From a bacterium (Candidatus Blackallbacteria) CG13_big_fil_rev_8_21_14_2_50_49_14 (GTDB lineage Bacteria; Cyanobacteriota; Sericytochromatia; UBA7694), in the NCBI GenBank assembly GCA_002783405.1, contig PFGG01000073.1, forward strand, positions 26,801 through 90,800: a DNA stretch of 64,000 nucleotides, written 5' to 3'. Numbering within the stretch: the stretch's first letter is position 1; every line of letters starts with the position of its first letter. The position numbers were made by a program, and so were the translations under genes. The notes below the pieces were generated by a model. It was not told the DNA's origin. It saw only the letters and a program-made list of their open reading frames with translations, and did no database searches. Positions 16,180 through 24,209 of this stretch are shown in pieces.

Positions 16180-17172
16180 ATGCGTTGCAAAATAATTCAA
16201 ACCTTAATAGCTATAGCACTCTTGGCAGGGTTGGCAAGTCAATCCCCCCTCAGAGCTGAAGAATATCCACCGGCCTTAAACTACGATGATTTTATTGAAG
16301 CCGTCAAACTTGACACGCAAAATGCAAAACTCTATTTTGCGAACAAGGTCTTGAGCGTGCATGTCTATCTTCCCGGAAGAAATGTCCAGGTAAGAACTGA
16401 TATCGCAGACAATAACGGAACACTTCTTTTGAGCAGCGAGCATCTTCACACCTATAAAAATGGTGCTGCCCTGGGTGAAATCAATACCTGGCAAAACGCC
16501 TGCGAGGGCGGGAAATGTATCTCAAGCCCCAATTCAATCACACTTAAACCCGGTTTGTATTGGATGATCTTTTCTGAAAAAGGCAAAATCTTTTCGGCTG
16601 AATGGTTTGAAGTCAGATCCTATAAACAAGGAGAAGGTCGTTTCGCCAAAGGAGAAGTCTTTTACAGTTATTTGCCCCAAACTCAGATGGCCCGCTTCCA
16701 TTTTGCCTCAGATGGTCAATTATTGATCGATGCTGGGTTTGCGGGAGAAAAAGAAGTGGGCGATCAAAGCTCAATCACGAAAAAAATGCTGGTCACCTTA
16801 AAACACAATGGCAAAGTTTTTGCAAAACAGCCGGGCAAAGAACCCCACAATATTACTCTTTACCCCTATACCACTCTTGAAACCCTTCCGATCAGCAAAG
16901 CAGCCAATAATTCAATCATTAAAAAAGCCGACCTGAAAGACGGCAATTATGAATTGGAGATTCAATTAGATGGCAAACTCTACCGAAAATTTATTTTTCA
17001 ATGGAAAGGTGGGAAATTCGTGACACAGGGTCGCCAAAAAGACAACATGCGCCCAACAGAACAGATGATTGTCTCTGAAAATTCAAGCTGGTTTTGGAAC
17101 AGCCTGACGCAAGAGCCAAAACGGATAGTTCCTGCCATCGATCTGAGTAAAACAGCTGAAGGAAGCCATTAA
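16180..17172 (+). CDS. Secreted protein of unknown function
   Basis: 330 residues from the ATG at 16180, chosen because GGAGG lies nine bases before it and a clean Sec signal peptide follows (positive MRCK, hydrophobic core, likely cut after LRA near residue 26). The mature part is lysine-rich and beta-strand-like. Its paired segments begin LYFANKVLSVHVYLPGRN and KHNGKVFAKQPGKE, suggesting two Ig-like folds. One Cys pair (NACEGGKC) could form a disulfide. I do not recognise a family. It is likely periplasmic or extracellular. Confidence 0.7.
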   Translation: MRCKIIQTLIAIALLAGLASQSPLRAEEYPPALNYDDFIEAVKLDTQNAKLYFANKVLSVHVYLPGRNVQVRTDIADNNGTLLLSSEHLHTYKNGAALGEINTWQNACEGGKCISSPNSITLKPGLYWMIFSEKGKIFSAEWFEVRSYKQGEGRFAKGEVFYSYLPQTQMARFHFASDGQLLIDAGFAGEKEVGDQSSITKKMLVTLKHNGKVFAKQPGKEPHNITLYPYTTLETLPISKAANNSIIKKADLKDGNYELEIQLDGKLYRKFIFQWKGGKFVTQGRQKDNMRPTEQMIVSENSSWFWNSLTQEPKRIVPAIDLSKTAEGSH

Positions 17173-17202
17173 ATTTTAGCCTAAGACTCAAACTTCCGAA
17201 TG

Positions 17203-17260
17203 GGAATCCTGATATAATAGACACCTAAATACCAGGGTTTAACAGATCTATCAGGATTCC
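17203..17260. promoter_or_regulatory. 12-bp inverted repeat bracketing the promoter and SD of the oxidoreductase operon
   Basis: GGAATCCTGATA at 17203-17214 is repeated as its exact complement TATCAGGATTCC at 17249-17260, 34 bp apart. The left arm runs into an extended -10 box (TGATATAAT, 17210-17218). The right arm contains the AGGA ribosome-binding site of the ferredoxin-subunit gene. The left arm lies upstream of the predicted transcription start, so this is more likely a pair of protein-binding sites than an RNA hairpin. Confidence 0.55.
17210..17218 (+). promoter_or_regulatory. Extended -10 promoter (TGATATAAT) of the oxidoreductase operon
   Basis: TG-N-TATAAT is a classical extended -10 element that can work without a strong -35. 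It lies 45 bases upstream of the GTG start of the ferredoxin-like subunit. Confidence 0.55.
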
Positions 17261-17263
17261 TCA

Positions 17264-17575
17264 GTGGAAGCAAACCCAGAAAAAAACACAGTTGAATTGA
17301 ATCGGGAACGCTGTAAAGGCTGTTATCTTTGCCTGAACATTTGCCCGAACGCACTTTTCTCAATTGATAAAAAAGCCAATAAAAATGGTGTTTTTCCTGT
17401 TTTGATGGAAAATGCAGATTATTGTTTGAACTGCCAACGCTGCGTAGAAATCTGCCCCGATCAAGCCTTGCTCTCTCCGGGTCACAGTCAGCTCAACTGG
17501 AGTGGAATAGTCTACTGGGCCAGCTTTCAATGGCATCAATTCCACTTGCAACGCAGGGGAAAATACAAAACATGA
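17264..17575 (+). CDS. 2-oxoacid:ferredoxin oxidoreductase, ferredoxin-like delta subunit
   Basis: 103 residues from a GTG start, with AGGA about seven bases upstream. It carries two complete [4Fe-4S] motifs, CKGCYLCLNICP and CLNCQRCVEICP, so it should hold two clusters and pass electrons from the catalytic subunits to ferredoxin. The C-terminal ~30 residues (Trp/His-rich) are unlike usual delta subunits. The operon order delta-alpha-beta-gamma equals that of the 2-oxoglutarate enzyme OorDABC of Helicobacter and some KOR/VOR enzymes. Its stop overlaps the alpha start as ATGA. Confidence 0.88.
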   Translation: MEANPEKNTVELNRERCKGCYLCLNICPNALFSIDKKANKNGVFPVLMENADYCLNCQRCVEICPDQALLSPGHSQLNWSGIVYWASFQWHQFHLQRRGKYKT

Positions 17576-18561
17576 TCGTCAAGAACCATCTGCGTCCCAT
17601 GGCCGGCTACCAGGTCGTCATTGAAGCCGCTCTCAAAGCAGGGGCGCGTTCTTATTTCGCCTCTCCCTCTCCTTACCACGCCCTGTTGCTCAATGAAGGT
17701 GCACATCGCTTTCAGGAAAACCACGGCAGTTTTATTCAGGCAGAAAGTCCTGCTGCCGCCCTCTCCATGGCCTATGGAGCAGCTTCAGTCGGAGCTCTGC
17801 CTCTGGTCACCTGCAATGAACAGGATTTTCTATCCATGCAAGAGGTTTTAAGTTACGCCTGTCTGAATCAAAAAGCAATGGTCATCGTAGTGCTTGCCAA
17901 TGGGGCGCCAGGGCAACAGAGCAATCAACTCTCATTTCAATCTTTGCGCTATTTCTTTTCACCCATGATGGGTACAGGCCAACCTTTGCTGACACTTTTG
18001 CCTTCCTCTCACCAAGAACTCTGGAATCTTACCGGACGCGCGTTCAGCCGTTCACTCGAACGATCTCAGCCCGTACTTCTGCTGATGGATCCGCTGCTCT
18101 TACAAGCCGTATCTGAAGTACGAATGACATCCCATACTTCGACTTTCCGCCAACACAAGCTGAACACGCTTGAAAATAACGAGCGACTGGCACTTGATTT
18201 AGAGCAAGAATTATGGGATCAGGATTCAAACCATCTGCTCAGTGATCTTCCAGAAAGCCCGAAAATCCTCTGGCTCGCCGCAGGCCTCTTGGGACATTGG
18301 ATTCAGAATTTAAAAGAACCCGATTGGGGCACCCTGATCCCCCAAAGCCTCTCCCCCTTTCCAAGCAAAGAGCTCCGAAGACAGCTCAGGGAATATCCTG
18401 AGGCTGAAGTTTTCTTGGTTGAATACAAAGATACTGCCTGGTACCGACAGGTTCAATCCTTTTTTACCGATCTGAAATTTCGCCAACTGAGTTTGCCCTC
18501 CCCCCCCGAATCTGTCGGATTAAAAACCCAGTTAAAAAAGGCCTTGGAGCAAACAAATTGA
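17572..18561 (+). CDS. 2-oxoacid:ferredoxin oxidoreductase, alpha subunit (divergent)
   Basis: 329 residues from the ATG overlapping the delta-subunit stop. Residues 10-60 (AGYQVVIEAALKAGARSYFASP) correspond to the conserved GNxAxAxGAxxAG...YP opening of alpha subunits. ESPAAALSMAYGAASVGALPLV is the conserved segment after it. The usual YPITPSSE and TSGPG phrases are replaced, and the chain is shorter than typical KorA (~375). It should bind thiamine diphosphate together with beta and decarboxylate a 2-oxoacid, giving an acyl-CoA. Which acid (2-oxoglutarate, branched-chain, aryl) cannot be read from the sequence. Confidence 0.8.
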   Translation: MIVKNHLRPMAGYQVVIEAALKAGARSYFASPSPYHALLLNEGAHRFQENHGSFIQAESPAAALSMAYGAASVGALPLVTCNEQDFLSMQEVLSYACLNQKAMVIVVLANGAPGQQSNQLSFQSLRYFFSPMMGTGQPLLTLLPSSHQELWNLTGRAFSRSLERSQPVLLLMDPLLLQAVSEVRMTSHTSTFRQHKLNTLENNERLALDLEQELWDQDSNHLLSDLPESPKILWLAAGLLGHWIQNLKEPDWGTLIPQSLSPFPSKELRRQLREYPEAEVFLVEYKDTAWYRQVQSFFTDLKFRQLSLPSPPESVGLKTQLKKALEQTN

Positions 18562-19277
18562 TGTCAGAATTTGAAACTCCCTATTGCCCCGGTTGCTCTC
18601 ACAGTCATTTACAGGGTTTGCTTGCTGAAATTTTTTCAATCGAGACCTGGAAAGATCGTTTGGTGGGCGTGGTTGGCCCGGGTTGCAGCCAAGATTTGGG
18701 AACCCATTTTCGAATCCCCATCATTTCATCGCCCCCTGGAATGGCACCCGCAGTTGCAGCAGGCATGAAACGAACCAGCCCTGATCGCCTGGTCTTTACC
18801 TATCAGGGAGAAGGGGATTTGGGCAGCAGAGGTCTGGATGCTTTGATGCATGCTGCATTGCGCGGAGACTCGATTACCGTGATCTGCCTGAACAATCAGG
18901 TAATGGCAGGTTCAGGGGGGCAAATGAGCGTCAGCTCCCGACCCGGTCAAATTACAACCTCAACCCGCCTGGGACGCTCTACCGCCCGTTCAGGCAAAGC
19001 CCTGCGTTTGGCTGAAATGGTCGCACGTCTGCCAGGTGTTGCCTTTTCACAACGTGTTGCCTTGCATACCCCTGATTTTGTCAAAAGAACCCGCCTGGCT
19101 TTACGTGAAGCCTTTCATTTCCAAGAAAACGGACAAGGACTTGCTTTTATTGAAGTCATGGGAATGTGCCCTCCCTATTGGCACGAAACGCCAGAAGAAG
19201 CACGTCTGACACTGGATAAAACCCTTTTGAAACATGCACCCGCGGGCATCTTCCGCAGTGTGACCCTGATTCGCTGA
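18561..19277 (+). CDS. 2-oxoacid:ferredoxin oxidoreductase, beta subunit (TPP-binding)
   Basis: 238 residues. The alpha stop and the ATG share one base (TGATG). The N-terminus CPGCSHSHLQGLL matches the CPGCGH motif that ligates the proximal [4Fe-4S] cluster with a further Cys. The thiamine-diphosphate/Mg site is GEGDLGSRGLDALMHAA...NNQVMAGSGGQMS, where common enzymes read GDGDxxxIG...NNxxYGMTGGQ. The core is intact but diverged. It forms the catalytic unit with the alpha subunit, in the cytoplasm. Confidence 0.85.
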   Translation: MSEFETPYCPGCSHSHLQGLLAEIFSIETWKDRLVGVVGPGCSQDLGTHFRIPIISSPPGMAPAVAAGMKRTSPDRLVFTYQGEGDLGSRGLDALMHAALRGDSITVICLNNQVMAGSGGQMSVSSRPGQITTSTRLGRSTARSGKALRLAEMVARLPGVAFSQRVALHTPDFVKRTRLALREAFHFQENGQGLAFIEVMGMCPPYWHETPEEARLTLDKTLLKHAPAGIFRSVTLIR

Positions 19278-19283
19278 AATCCC

Positions 19284-19784
19284 ATGGAAAACCAACCCCA
19301 TTATCGGATCTGGATCAGCGGCAAAGGCGGCCAGGGTATTAGCTTTTTGGGAGATTTGCTGATTCATGCTTTTATTGCGGAAAAAAAACATGCGCGCTTA
19401 GAGGTTTCATCAGAATGGGCGATTCGCGGCGGTCTGGTGATCGCCCGTGTTTTTGCAGATCCCGCACCCGAAGCAACCTGGGCAGCCCCTGAAAACTTTA
19501 ATATTTTACTTTCTCTCGATCCTGGCGCAAAATGGATTCCTGAGGCACGAGATACTGAAGCCCTGATCCTGAACAGTTGGGATTCTGGAGCCTACGCCTT
19601 GGCGCACCAGCACAAGGCCCAGCAAATGCTCAATCTGTTAATGCTTGGCTATTTACTGAGTAAATGCCCCCTCTTTTCAGAAGACACAGCGGCATGGGCT
19701 TTAAAACAAAGTTTGGGACCGACCCGCTTAAAAGCCATGCCCTTAAATCTTGAGATGCTTGAATTCGGAGCACAATTAGCTTAA
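19284..19784 (+). CDS. 2-oxoacid:ferredoxin oxidoreductase, gamma subunit
   Basis: 166 residues of the POR/KOR gamma fold. RIWISGKGGQGISFLGDLL near the start is the conserved GxGGQG coenzyme-A-domain motif, and SSEWAIRGGLVIARV follows in the place of the family's S-x-x-RGG segment. Six bases separate it from the beta stop. It probably contributes to CoA binding and oligomer assembly. Confidence 0.88.
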   Translation: MENQPHYRIWISGKGGQGISFLGDLLIHAFIAEKKHARLEVSSEWAIRGGLVIARVFADPAPEATWAAPENFNILLSLDPGAKWIPEARDTEALILNSWDSGAYALAHQHKAQQMLNLLMLGYLLSKCPLFSEDTAAWALKQSLGPTRLKAMPLNLEMLEFGAQLA

Positions 19785-20315
19785 ATGGAAGATATTCACG
19801 AAATAAAACCCTTGATGAACCTGGACTTTCCCTGGTTGCCCTTCCTGGCCACCCTCAGTCTCATGATTGGCTTGATTTTACTCGCAGCCTGGATACTTCT
19901 GCGAATTTTGCGTGGCCGCAAAGCCCCAGAATCCGATGAGGCGCACGAAGAAAACATCAAAGAGCCGCAGACCGTCCGTGATGAAGCTTTGGCTGCACTT
20001 GAAAAACTTGCAAATTCAAATTGGATTCGTCAGGAACAGTCCAAACTTTTTTATTTGGAACTTGAAGCAATTTTCAAACACTTTTTAGAGGGTTTGCATC
20101 TACAAGCCGTAAGCAGTTTTACAGATCAGGAACTTAAAGATTTTCTCAAGCAATTGCCTCAGGTAAGCTGGGAAAATTCAGGTTTTGAAACCCTTTTAAA
20201 TCGTAGTCTGATGGCACGTTTTGCCAAAGGGCAGGTTTCAGGTCAGGCCATGCAAAATGATCTGGAAAATCTGCGCAAATTTATTCAAACTTACGCAGAA
20301 CAAACAATCCCCTGA
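19785..20315 (+). CDS. DUF4381-like single-pass membrane protein
   Basis: 176 residues starting on the base after the gamma-subunit stop. One transmembrane helix lies at about 17-42. The cytoplasmic domain (DEALAALEKLANSN, then YLELEAIFKHFLEGL and FTDQELKDFL) resembles DUF4381 proteins. Those usually sit beside MoxR-type AAA+ and VWA-domain genes, which are not in this window. Its link to the oxidoreductase operon may be only transcriptional. Confidence 0.6.
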   Translation: MEDIHEIKPLMNLDFPWLPFLATLSLMIGLILLAAWILLRILRGRKAPESDEAHEENIKEPQTVRDEALAALEKLANSNWIRQEQSKLFYLELEAIFKHFLEGLHLQAVSSFTDQELKDFLKQLPQVSWENSGFETLLNRSLMARFAKGQVSGQAMQNDLENLRKFIQTYAEQTIP

Positions 20316-20336
20316 CCCCAGATTTGGGGTCAGGGG
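20309..20336. terminator. 12-bp perfect hairpin between convergent genes
   Basis: CCCCTGACCCCA pairs with TGGGGTCAGGGG across a GATT loop. The TGA stop of the preceding gene lies inside the left arm. There is no long T-run, but the very stable stem between convergent operons fits bidirectional termination. Confidence 0.65.
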
Positions 20337-20343
20337 AAATAAG

Positions 20344-21378
20344 CTAGACCCTTGCCAATTTTTTTTGAAAAAGCGTATTCCAGCTTTTGAAACTGCGGTT
20401 TTCCCAGGCATGCTGGTGATAGACATAGCTTGCAAGCAAAGGCAAAGTCAACGTCAGTTCAGAAAACACCATCTGTTCATGAACCGTATCCACTTTTCCC
20501 CAGGAGCAGGCCTCTTTTAAGGTCGATCCTGAGAGTGCACCATCCCGCTCATCCGCCACGGTCAATTGAATTGCATATTTATGCATACTGACTTCTTTGC
20601 CTAAAATATCTGCAGCCACAACGACATCTTGGGTAAAGTTCTTGGGCACACCGCCAGCCAGCATGACCAGCCCGGTTTCAGCTGCAGCGATTTTGATCTG
20701 GGTCAGTTCGCGAAAATCGCGCACTGAATCAATTGAAACATGCTGATCTGGATTTTTTTCCTGATGGTAGACCAGGCCAAAACCGGCACTGCAATCAGAG
20801 AAAGCAGGCACAAAAATCGGGATATTCAACTCAGCAGCCGTGCGTACAATTGAATCTTCGCCCAAATCCTTTTCAATCAGATACTGGCCCATGGCATGAA
20901 TAAATTCACGCGAAGACCAGGCACGGGGTTCCAATTGATCGGCAATCTGAGCAATCGTATCATCACAGATCCGCAACTGATCCTCATCGATATAAGTATC
21001 ATAGATGCGATCAATGCCCAGCTCACGCATATTCTGATCATCGACAAAAGGTGAGCCCTGCCAATGTTTAAAACCAAGGGCCTCAAAGAAATCCTGATCG
21101 ACAATATTTGCACCAGTCGAAACAATCACATCGACCAGACGATTTTTAAGTAAGTCCACAATAATTTTTTTTAAACCCGCACTGACCAAAGACCCTGCCA
21201 GGGTGAGGATAATCGTACACTCCTTGTCTTCAACCATCTGTTGCCAAATATCGGCAGCACGGGCCAGATTTCTCGCCTGAAAAGCCATGCCACGATAGGC
21301 ATGGATTAAAGGTGAGGCATCAAATTGAGTGATATCCACATGTTGCACGGGATTTTTTAAATACTCTGATTTCTGCAT
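20344..21378 (-). CDS. Deoxyhypusine synthase-family protein, probable homospermidine synthase
   Basis: 344 residues from the ATG at 21378; AAGGAA precedes it and only one base separates it from the agmatinase stop. Bacteria lack the eIF5A target, and characterised bacterial DHS-like enzymes make homospermidine from putrescine using NAD. The active-site Lys segment EACSWGKVD matches the DEAVSWGK of eukaryotic DHS. Conserved N-terminal phrases (LAGSLVSAGLKKIIVDLL, VDVIVSTGANIVDQDFFEALG) are present. As the last gene of a speD-like/speB-like operon it would use the putrescine made upstream. Substrate is inferred. Confidence 0.85.
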   Translation of the reverse strand: MQKSEYLKNPVQHVDITQFDASPLIHAYRGMAFQARNLARAADIWQQMVEDKECTIILTLAGSLVSAGLKKIIVDLLKNRLVDVIVSTGANIVDQDFFEALGFKHWQGSPFVDDQNMRELGIDRIYDTYIDEDQLRICDDTIAQIADQLEPRAWSSREFIHAMGQYLIEKDLGEDSIVRTAAELNIPIFVPAFSDCSAGFGLVYHQEKNPDQHVSIDSVRDFRELTQIKIAAAETGLVMLAGGVPKNFTQDVVVAADILGKEVSMHKYAIQLTVADERDGALSGSTLKEACSWGKVDTVHEQMVFSELTLTLPLLASYVYHQHAWENRSFKSWNTLFQKKLARV

Positions 21379-21379
21379 A

Positions 21380-22237
21380 TTATTTTCCTTTAGATTCTTG
21401 AAGTGCAATGATTTTATAAACCAGCTTGGCGGCTAAAAAATGAGAGGGGAAGGTATTTTCCCCAGGGCAAAGTTCGACGATATCGAAGCCAATCAGGTTT
21501 TTCTGCTGGATCACTGCTGCCAGCAAATCAAGGGTGGGATACCACAACAGGCCACCCGGTTCTGGGGTGCCCGTTGCAGGCATAATCGAAGGATCCAGGC
21601 CATCCAGATCGATCGTAAGATACACATTTTCATCCAAGGCATCCACAACCTCCTGGATCCATCCGGGTGTCCGATGGATATAGGCGGCTGTAAAAATTCG
21701 TGCCTGGCGAATATTCTCCAGCTCAGAAATATCCATGCTGCGAATCCCAACCCCCACAGGGCGGGCCCATTCTTTCATACGGGCCATGGCACAGGCATGG
21801 TTATAGGCGTTGCCCTCATAGCTTTCGCGCATATCAGAGTGCGCATCGATCTGCAAAACGGAGACGGGCCCTTGAACCCGTTCACAACAGGCTTTGCTCG
21901 AGCCGATTGGAACACAGTGATTGCCCCCCAGGGTAATCAAAAATTTTCCATCATCCAAAAGACGGTTGGCACGTGCCAAAACCTTTTCAAAAAGCAGATC
22001 TGGACTGTCTTTACAGATCAAGGGAGCATCGGTAAAGATGCCTGCCCGATAGGGCTCACTATCCGTTTCAAGATCGTAAAGTTCCATATGGGCAGACGCT
22101 TCAAGAATCGCGTCGGGCCCTTTTTCTGCGCCACGCAGCCAGGTACTGGTCTGGTCATAGGGAACTGGAAGCACCGCATAACGGGACGTGGCGTATTGGC
22201 AATATTCTGCTTCCAATCCCCCGAAAACGGGGGCCAT
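21380..22237 (-). CDS. speB: Agmatinase (ureohydrolase family)
   Basis: Hydrolyses agmatine to putrescine and urea with a two-manganese centre. 285 residues from the ATG at 22237, which overlaps the SpeD-like stop as TGATG. Metal ligands are visible: His107 (GGNH), Asp131/His133/Asp135 (DAHSD) and Asp210/Asp212 (IDLDGLDP). A TTG one codon upstream is possible but less likely. In this operon it would join an arginine decarboxylase to the homospermidine synthase. Other ureohydrolases (guanidinobutyrase, formiminoglutamase) are alternatives. Confidence 0.88.
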   Translation of the reverse strand: MAPVFGGLEAEYCQYATSRYAVLPVPYDQTSTWLRGAEKGPDAILEASAHMELYDLETDSEPYRAGIFTDAPLICKDSPDLLFEKVLARANRLLDDGKFLITLGGNHCVPIGSSKACCERVQGPVSVLQIDAHSDMRESYEGNAYNHACAMARMKEWARPVGVGIRSMDISELENIRQARIFTAAYIHRTPGWIQEVVDALDENVYLTIDLDGLDPSIMPATGTPEPGGLLWYPTLDLLAAVIQQKNLIGFDIVELCPGENTFPSHFLAAKLVYKIIALQESKGK

Positions 22238-22662
22238 CAAACAGATCCCACAAGCTCACGCGCAGGAGGCATTAAAGCACTGCTGCGGGGGAAATCATGT
22301 CCCCGTTTGAGCATTTGAATCGTAGGTTTTTTAGACTCAAAGAGTTCGATCAAATATTTTTCTGCAAAAGTGTAATCAAATGGCTTACAGGAAAATAAAT
22401 CGATGAATACGTAATTTTTTTCTTGAAAAGTATGGATTGAAATATGACTTTCGGCAATTACCACAAATCCGGTAATTCCTTTGTCTTCTGGAACAAGCCC
22501 CTGGTATTTAAAGACATAGGGCTGGGTGATTTTTGTCATCCCTATTTTATCGGGAAGATTATTTAATATATCGAAAACAAGGTCAAAATCCTGAAGTTTT
22601 TCAGGATTACAGTCATTGAGATCGAGAGTCAGGTGTGGACCAAAGAAATCGGTTTTATCCAT
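22237..22662 (-). CDS. SpeD-family pyruvoyl decarboxylase (AdoMetDC-like; possibly arginine decarboxylase)
   Basis: 141 residues with AGGAG six bases before the ATG. The self-cleavage site is ESHISIHT: Ser72, His77 and Cys92 match Ser63, His68 and Cys83 of Thermotoga AdoMet decarboxylase in spacing, so it should process and form a pyruvoyl group. The post-Cys phrase reads FSCKPFD where typical SpeD has FTCG. No aminopropyltransferase (speE) is next to it; agmatinase and a DHS-like gene are. Published work has shown SpeD homologues converted to arginine or ornithine decarboxylases, and this context suits arginine decarboxylase. Confidence 0.85.
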   Translation of the reverse strand: MDKTDFFGPHLTLDLNDCNPEKLQDFDLVFDILNNLPDKIGMTKITQPYVFKYQGLVPEDKGITGFVVIAESHISIHTFQEKNYVFIDLFSCKPFDYTFAEKYLIELFESKKPTIQMLKRGHDFPRSSALMPPARELVGSV

Positions 22663-22952
22663 TTTAAGCTCCTATAAATCATAAAATAAGTTTTCGCCTT
22701 TCGAGCGTGTTTTTTACAAGATTATATGATAGCAAATCCAGGCAAAAATAAAAGTATTTTCAAGAATAAATTTTTATTTTTTGTGAATATCAGAGGGATA
22801 TTACGAACAAGTAATATGCTTAAAAAATATATTTTTCATTCTCTTTCACATCAATACTCTATTTTTTATTAAATTAATACCCATATCGACATCAAAAGCT
22901 CGCTATTTCAGATGCCACAAGCGATATGGTAAGGTTAAGACTGAGGAAAGTC

Positions 22953-24095
22953 ATGAATAAAAAAAATAATTTTCGGCATTCCAAAATTCTCCTGGTCACT
23001 CCCCGTTTCCCACCCGATGTCGGAGGCGTGGCCCAAGCTGTCTGGCGACAAGCACAACAACTTTCAAATCAGGGACATACCGTCAGTGTCTGGGTCAACA
23101 GTCCTGGCCTGCACCCCGAATCCCCCCCCTGTGAAGTGTTGCGCTTTCGCTCAGTTGAGGAAACAAATCCTATCCTGATTCTAAAAAAGCTTGAAGAAGC
23201 GCCCCCTGATTTGATCCATGCCTATTATCTCAGCGCCACTGCCCATCTCAGTCTGGAGTTGGGCAAGGCATTCAAAATTCCTGTCATCCTCAGTGCACGA
23301 GGAAACGATTTGGATCGGGATCTTTGGTTCCCACACAAACGATCAGAGCTTTTGTCATGGCTTCCCCAAGCGCAGGGGCTGAGCGGCGTTACCCAAGCAC
23401 TGACAAAAAAGCTAAAGGTTTTAGTCCCTCAAAATGAGTGTATTCGTTGGGTTCCCAACAGTGTCGACCCGCTCAAATTCAAGCCTCTGCCCCGAGAAAA
23501 AGCAATTGCAAAAAAATTCAAAATTCCCACCCAAGGTCAACGCTTGGGTTTTGTAGGGGAACTGCGTCAGAAAAAAGGAGAGGCGATCCTTTTGCTCAGT
23601 TTTGCAACCCTTGCCAAGGAGTTTCCTGAGCTTTCACTGATTTTGATTGGCACAGTCCGTTCAGGAAAAGACAGCGAGTTGCTGAAAATCTTTTTATCCC
23701 AAAACCCTGAACTGAAAAACCGCATTTTTCACATTCCCAATCAGGCCCCTGGTGATCTGCCCCCCCTTTATGCCTGGTTAGATGGGGTGCTGTTTCCTTC
23801 CCTGCAGGAAGGACTCTCCAATGCGGCACTGGAAGCACTCAGTTGCGCACGCCCCGTGATTGCAACCGAGGTGGGGGGGTTTCCCGATTTGATTCACACG
23901 GGGCAAGAGGGACAACTGATTCTCCCCTATCAAACTGAAGCCCTGATTGAAGCCTGCCGTGAACTCTTGAAAAACCCTGAACAGGGCAAAGCCTGGGGTA
24001 AGGCTGGTCGAAAAAAAATCAAAGCCTATTTCAGCCCTGAGCAGGAACTCCAAAACTGGCTTACGCTCTATTCAGAAGTCTTGGCTCAATTCTAA
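22953..24095 (+). CDS. GT4-type glycosyltransferase
   Basis: 380 residues from the ATG at 22953, preceded by GAGGAAAG. GT-B fold: N-terminal VTPRFPPDVGGVAQAV is the acceptor-side glycine loop. The C-terminal half has FVGELRQKKG, ALEALSCARPVIATEVGG and the EGLSNAALEA nucleotide-sugar motif of family GT4. It probably adds a sugar to a lipid or polysaccharide precursor at the inner membrane. It lies alone between the polyamine operon and the small leader ORF. Confidence 0.88.
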   Translation: MNKKNNFRHSKILLVTPRFPPDVGGVAQAVWRQAQQLSNQGHTVSVWVNSPGLHPESPPCEVLRFRSVEETNPILILKKLEEAPPDLIHAYYLSATAHLSLELGKAFKIPVILSARGNDLDRDLWFPHKRSELLSWLPQAQGLSGVTQALTKKLKVLVPQNECIRWVPNSVDPLKFKPLPREKAIAKKFKIPTQGQRLGFVGELRQKKGEAILLLSFATLAKEFPELSLILIGTVRSGKDSELLKIFLSQNPELKNRIFHIPNQAPGDLPPLYAWLDGVLFPSLQEGLSNAALEALSCARPVIATEVGGFPDLIHTGQEGQLILPYQTEALIEACRELLKNPEQGKAWGKAGRKKIKAYFSPEQELQNWLTLYSEVLAQF

Positions 24096-24138
24096 AAGAT
24101 TTTCAAGCTATGTTAGGATCACAAAAAAAGGAGTTTTT

Positions 24139-24195
24139 ATGGTTGAGCTTGCGCAAAGGCATCAAATCGCATTGCATATCTATTACCCTCGCTAA
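24139..24195 (+). CDS. 18-codon leader ORF before the UPF0462-like gene
   Basis: ATG with AAAAGGAG six bases before it, stronger than the site of the following gene. It encodes MVELAQRHQIALHIYYPR. Its TAA at 24193-24195 directly abuts the AAAGGA that serves the GTG start at 24210. Translation of the small frame should therefore affect access to the downstream start. It might be an attenuation or coupling peptide, or a short stand-alone peptide. Confidence 0.5.
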   Translation: MVELAQRHQIALHIYYPR

Positions 24196-24209
24196 AGGAT
24201 TTTCAATAC

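Noticed and set aside
21440..22318. 292-codon plus-strand reading frame antisense to agmatinase
   Set aside because: It is the mirror of a well-supported ureohydrolase with intact metal ligands; no SD and no family features.
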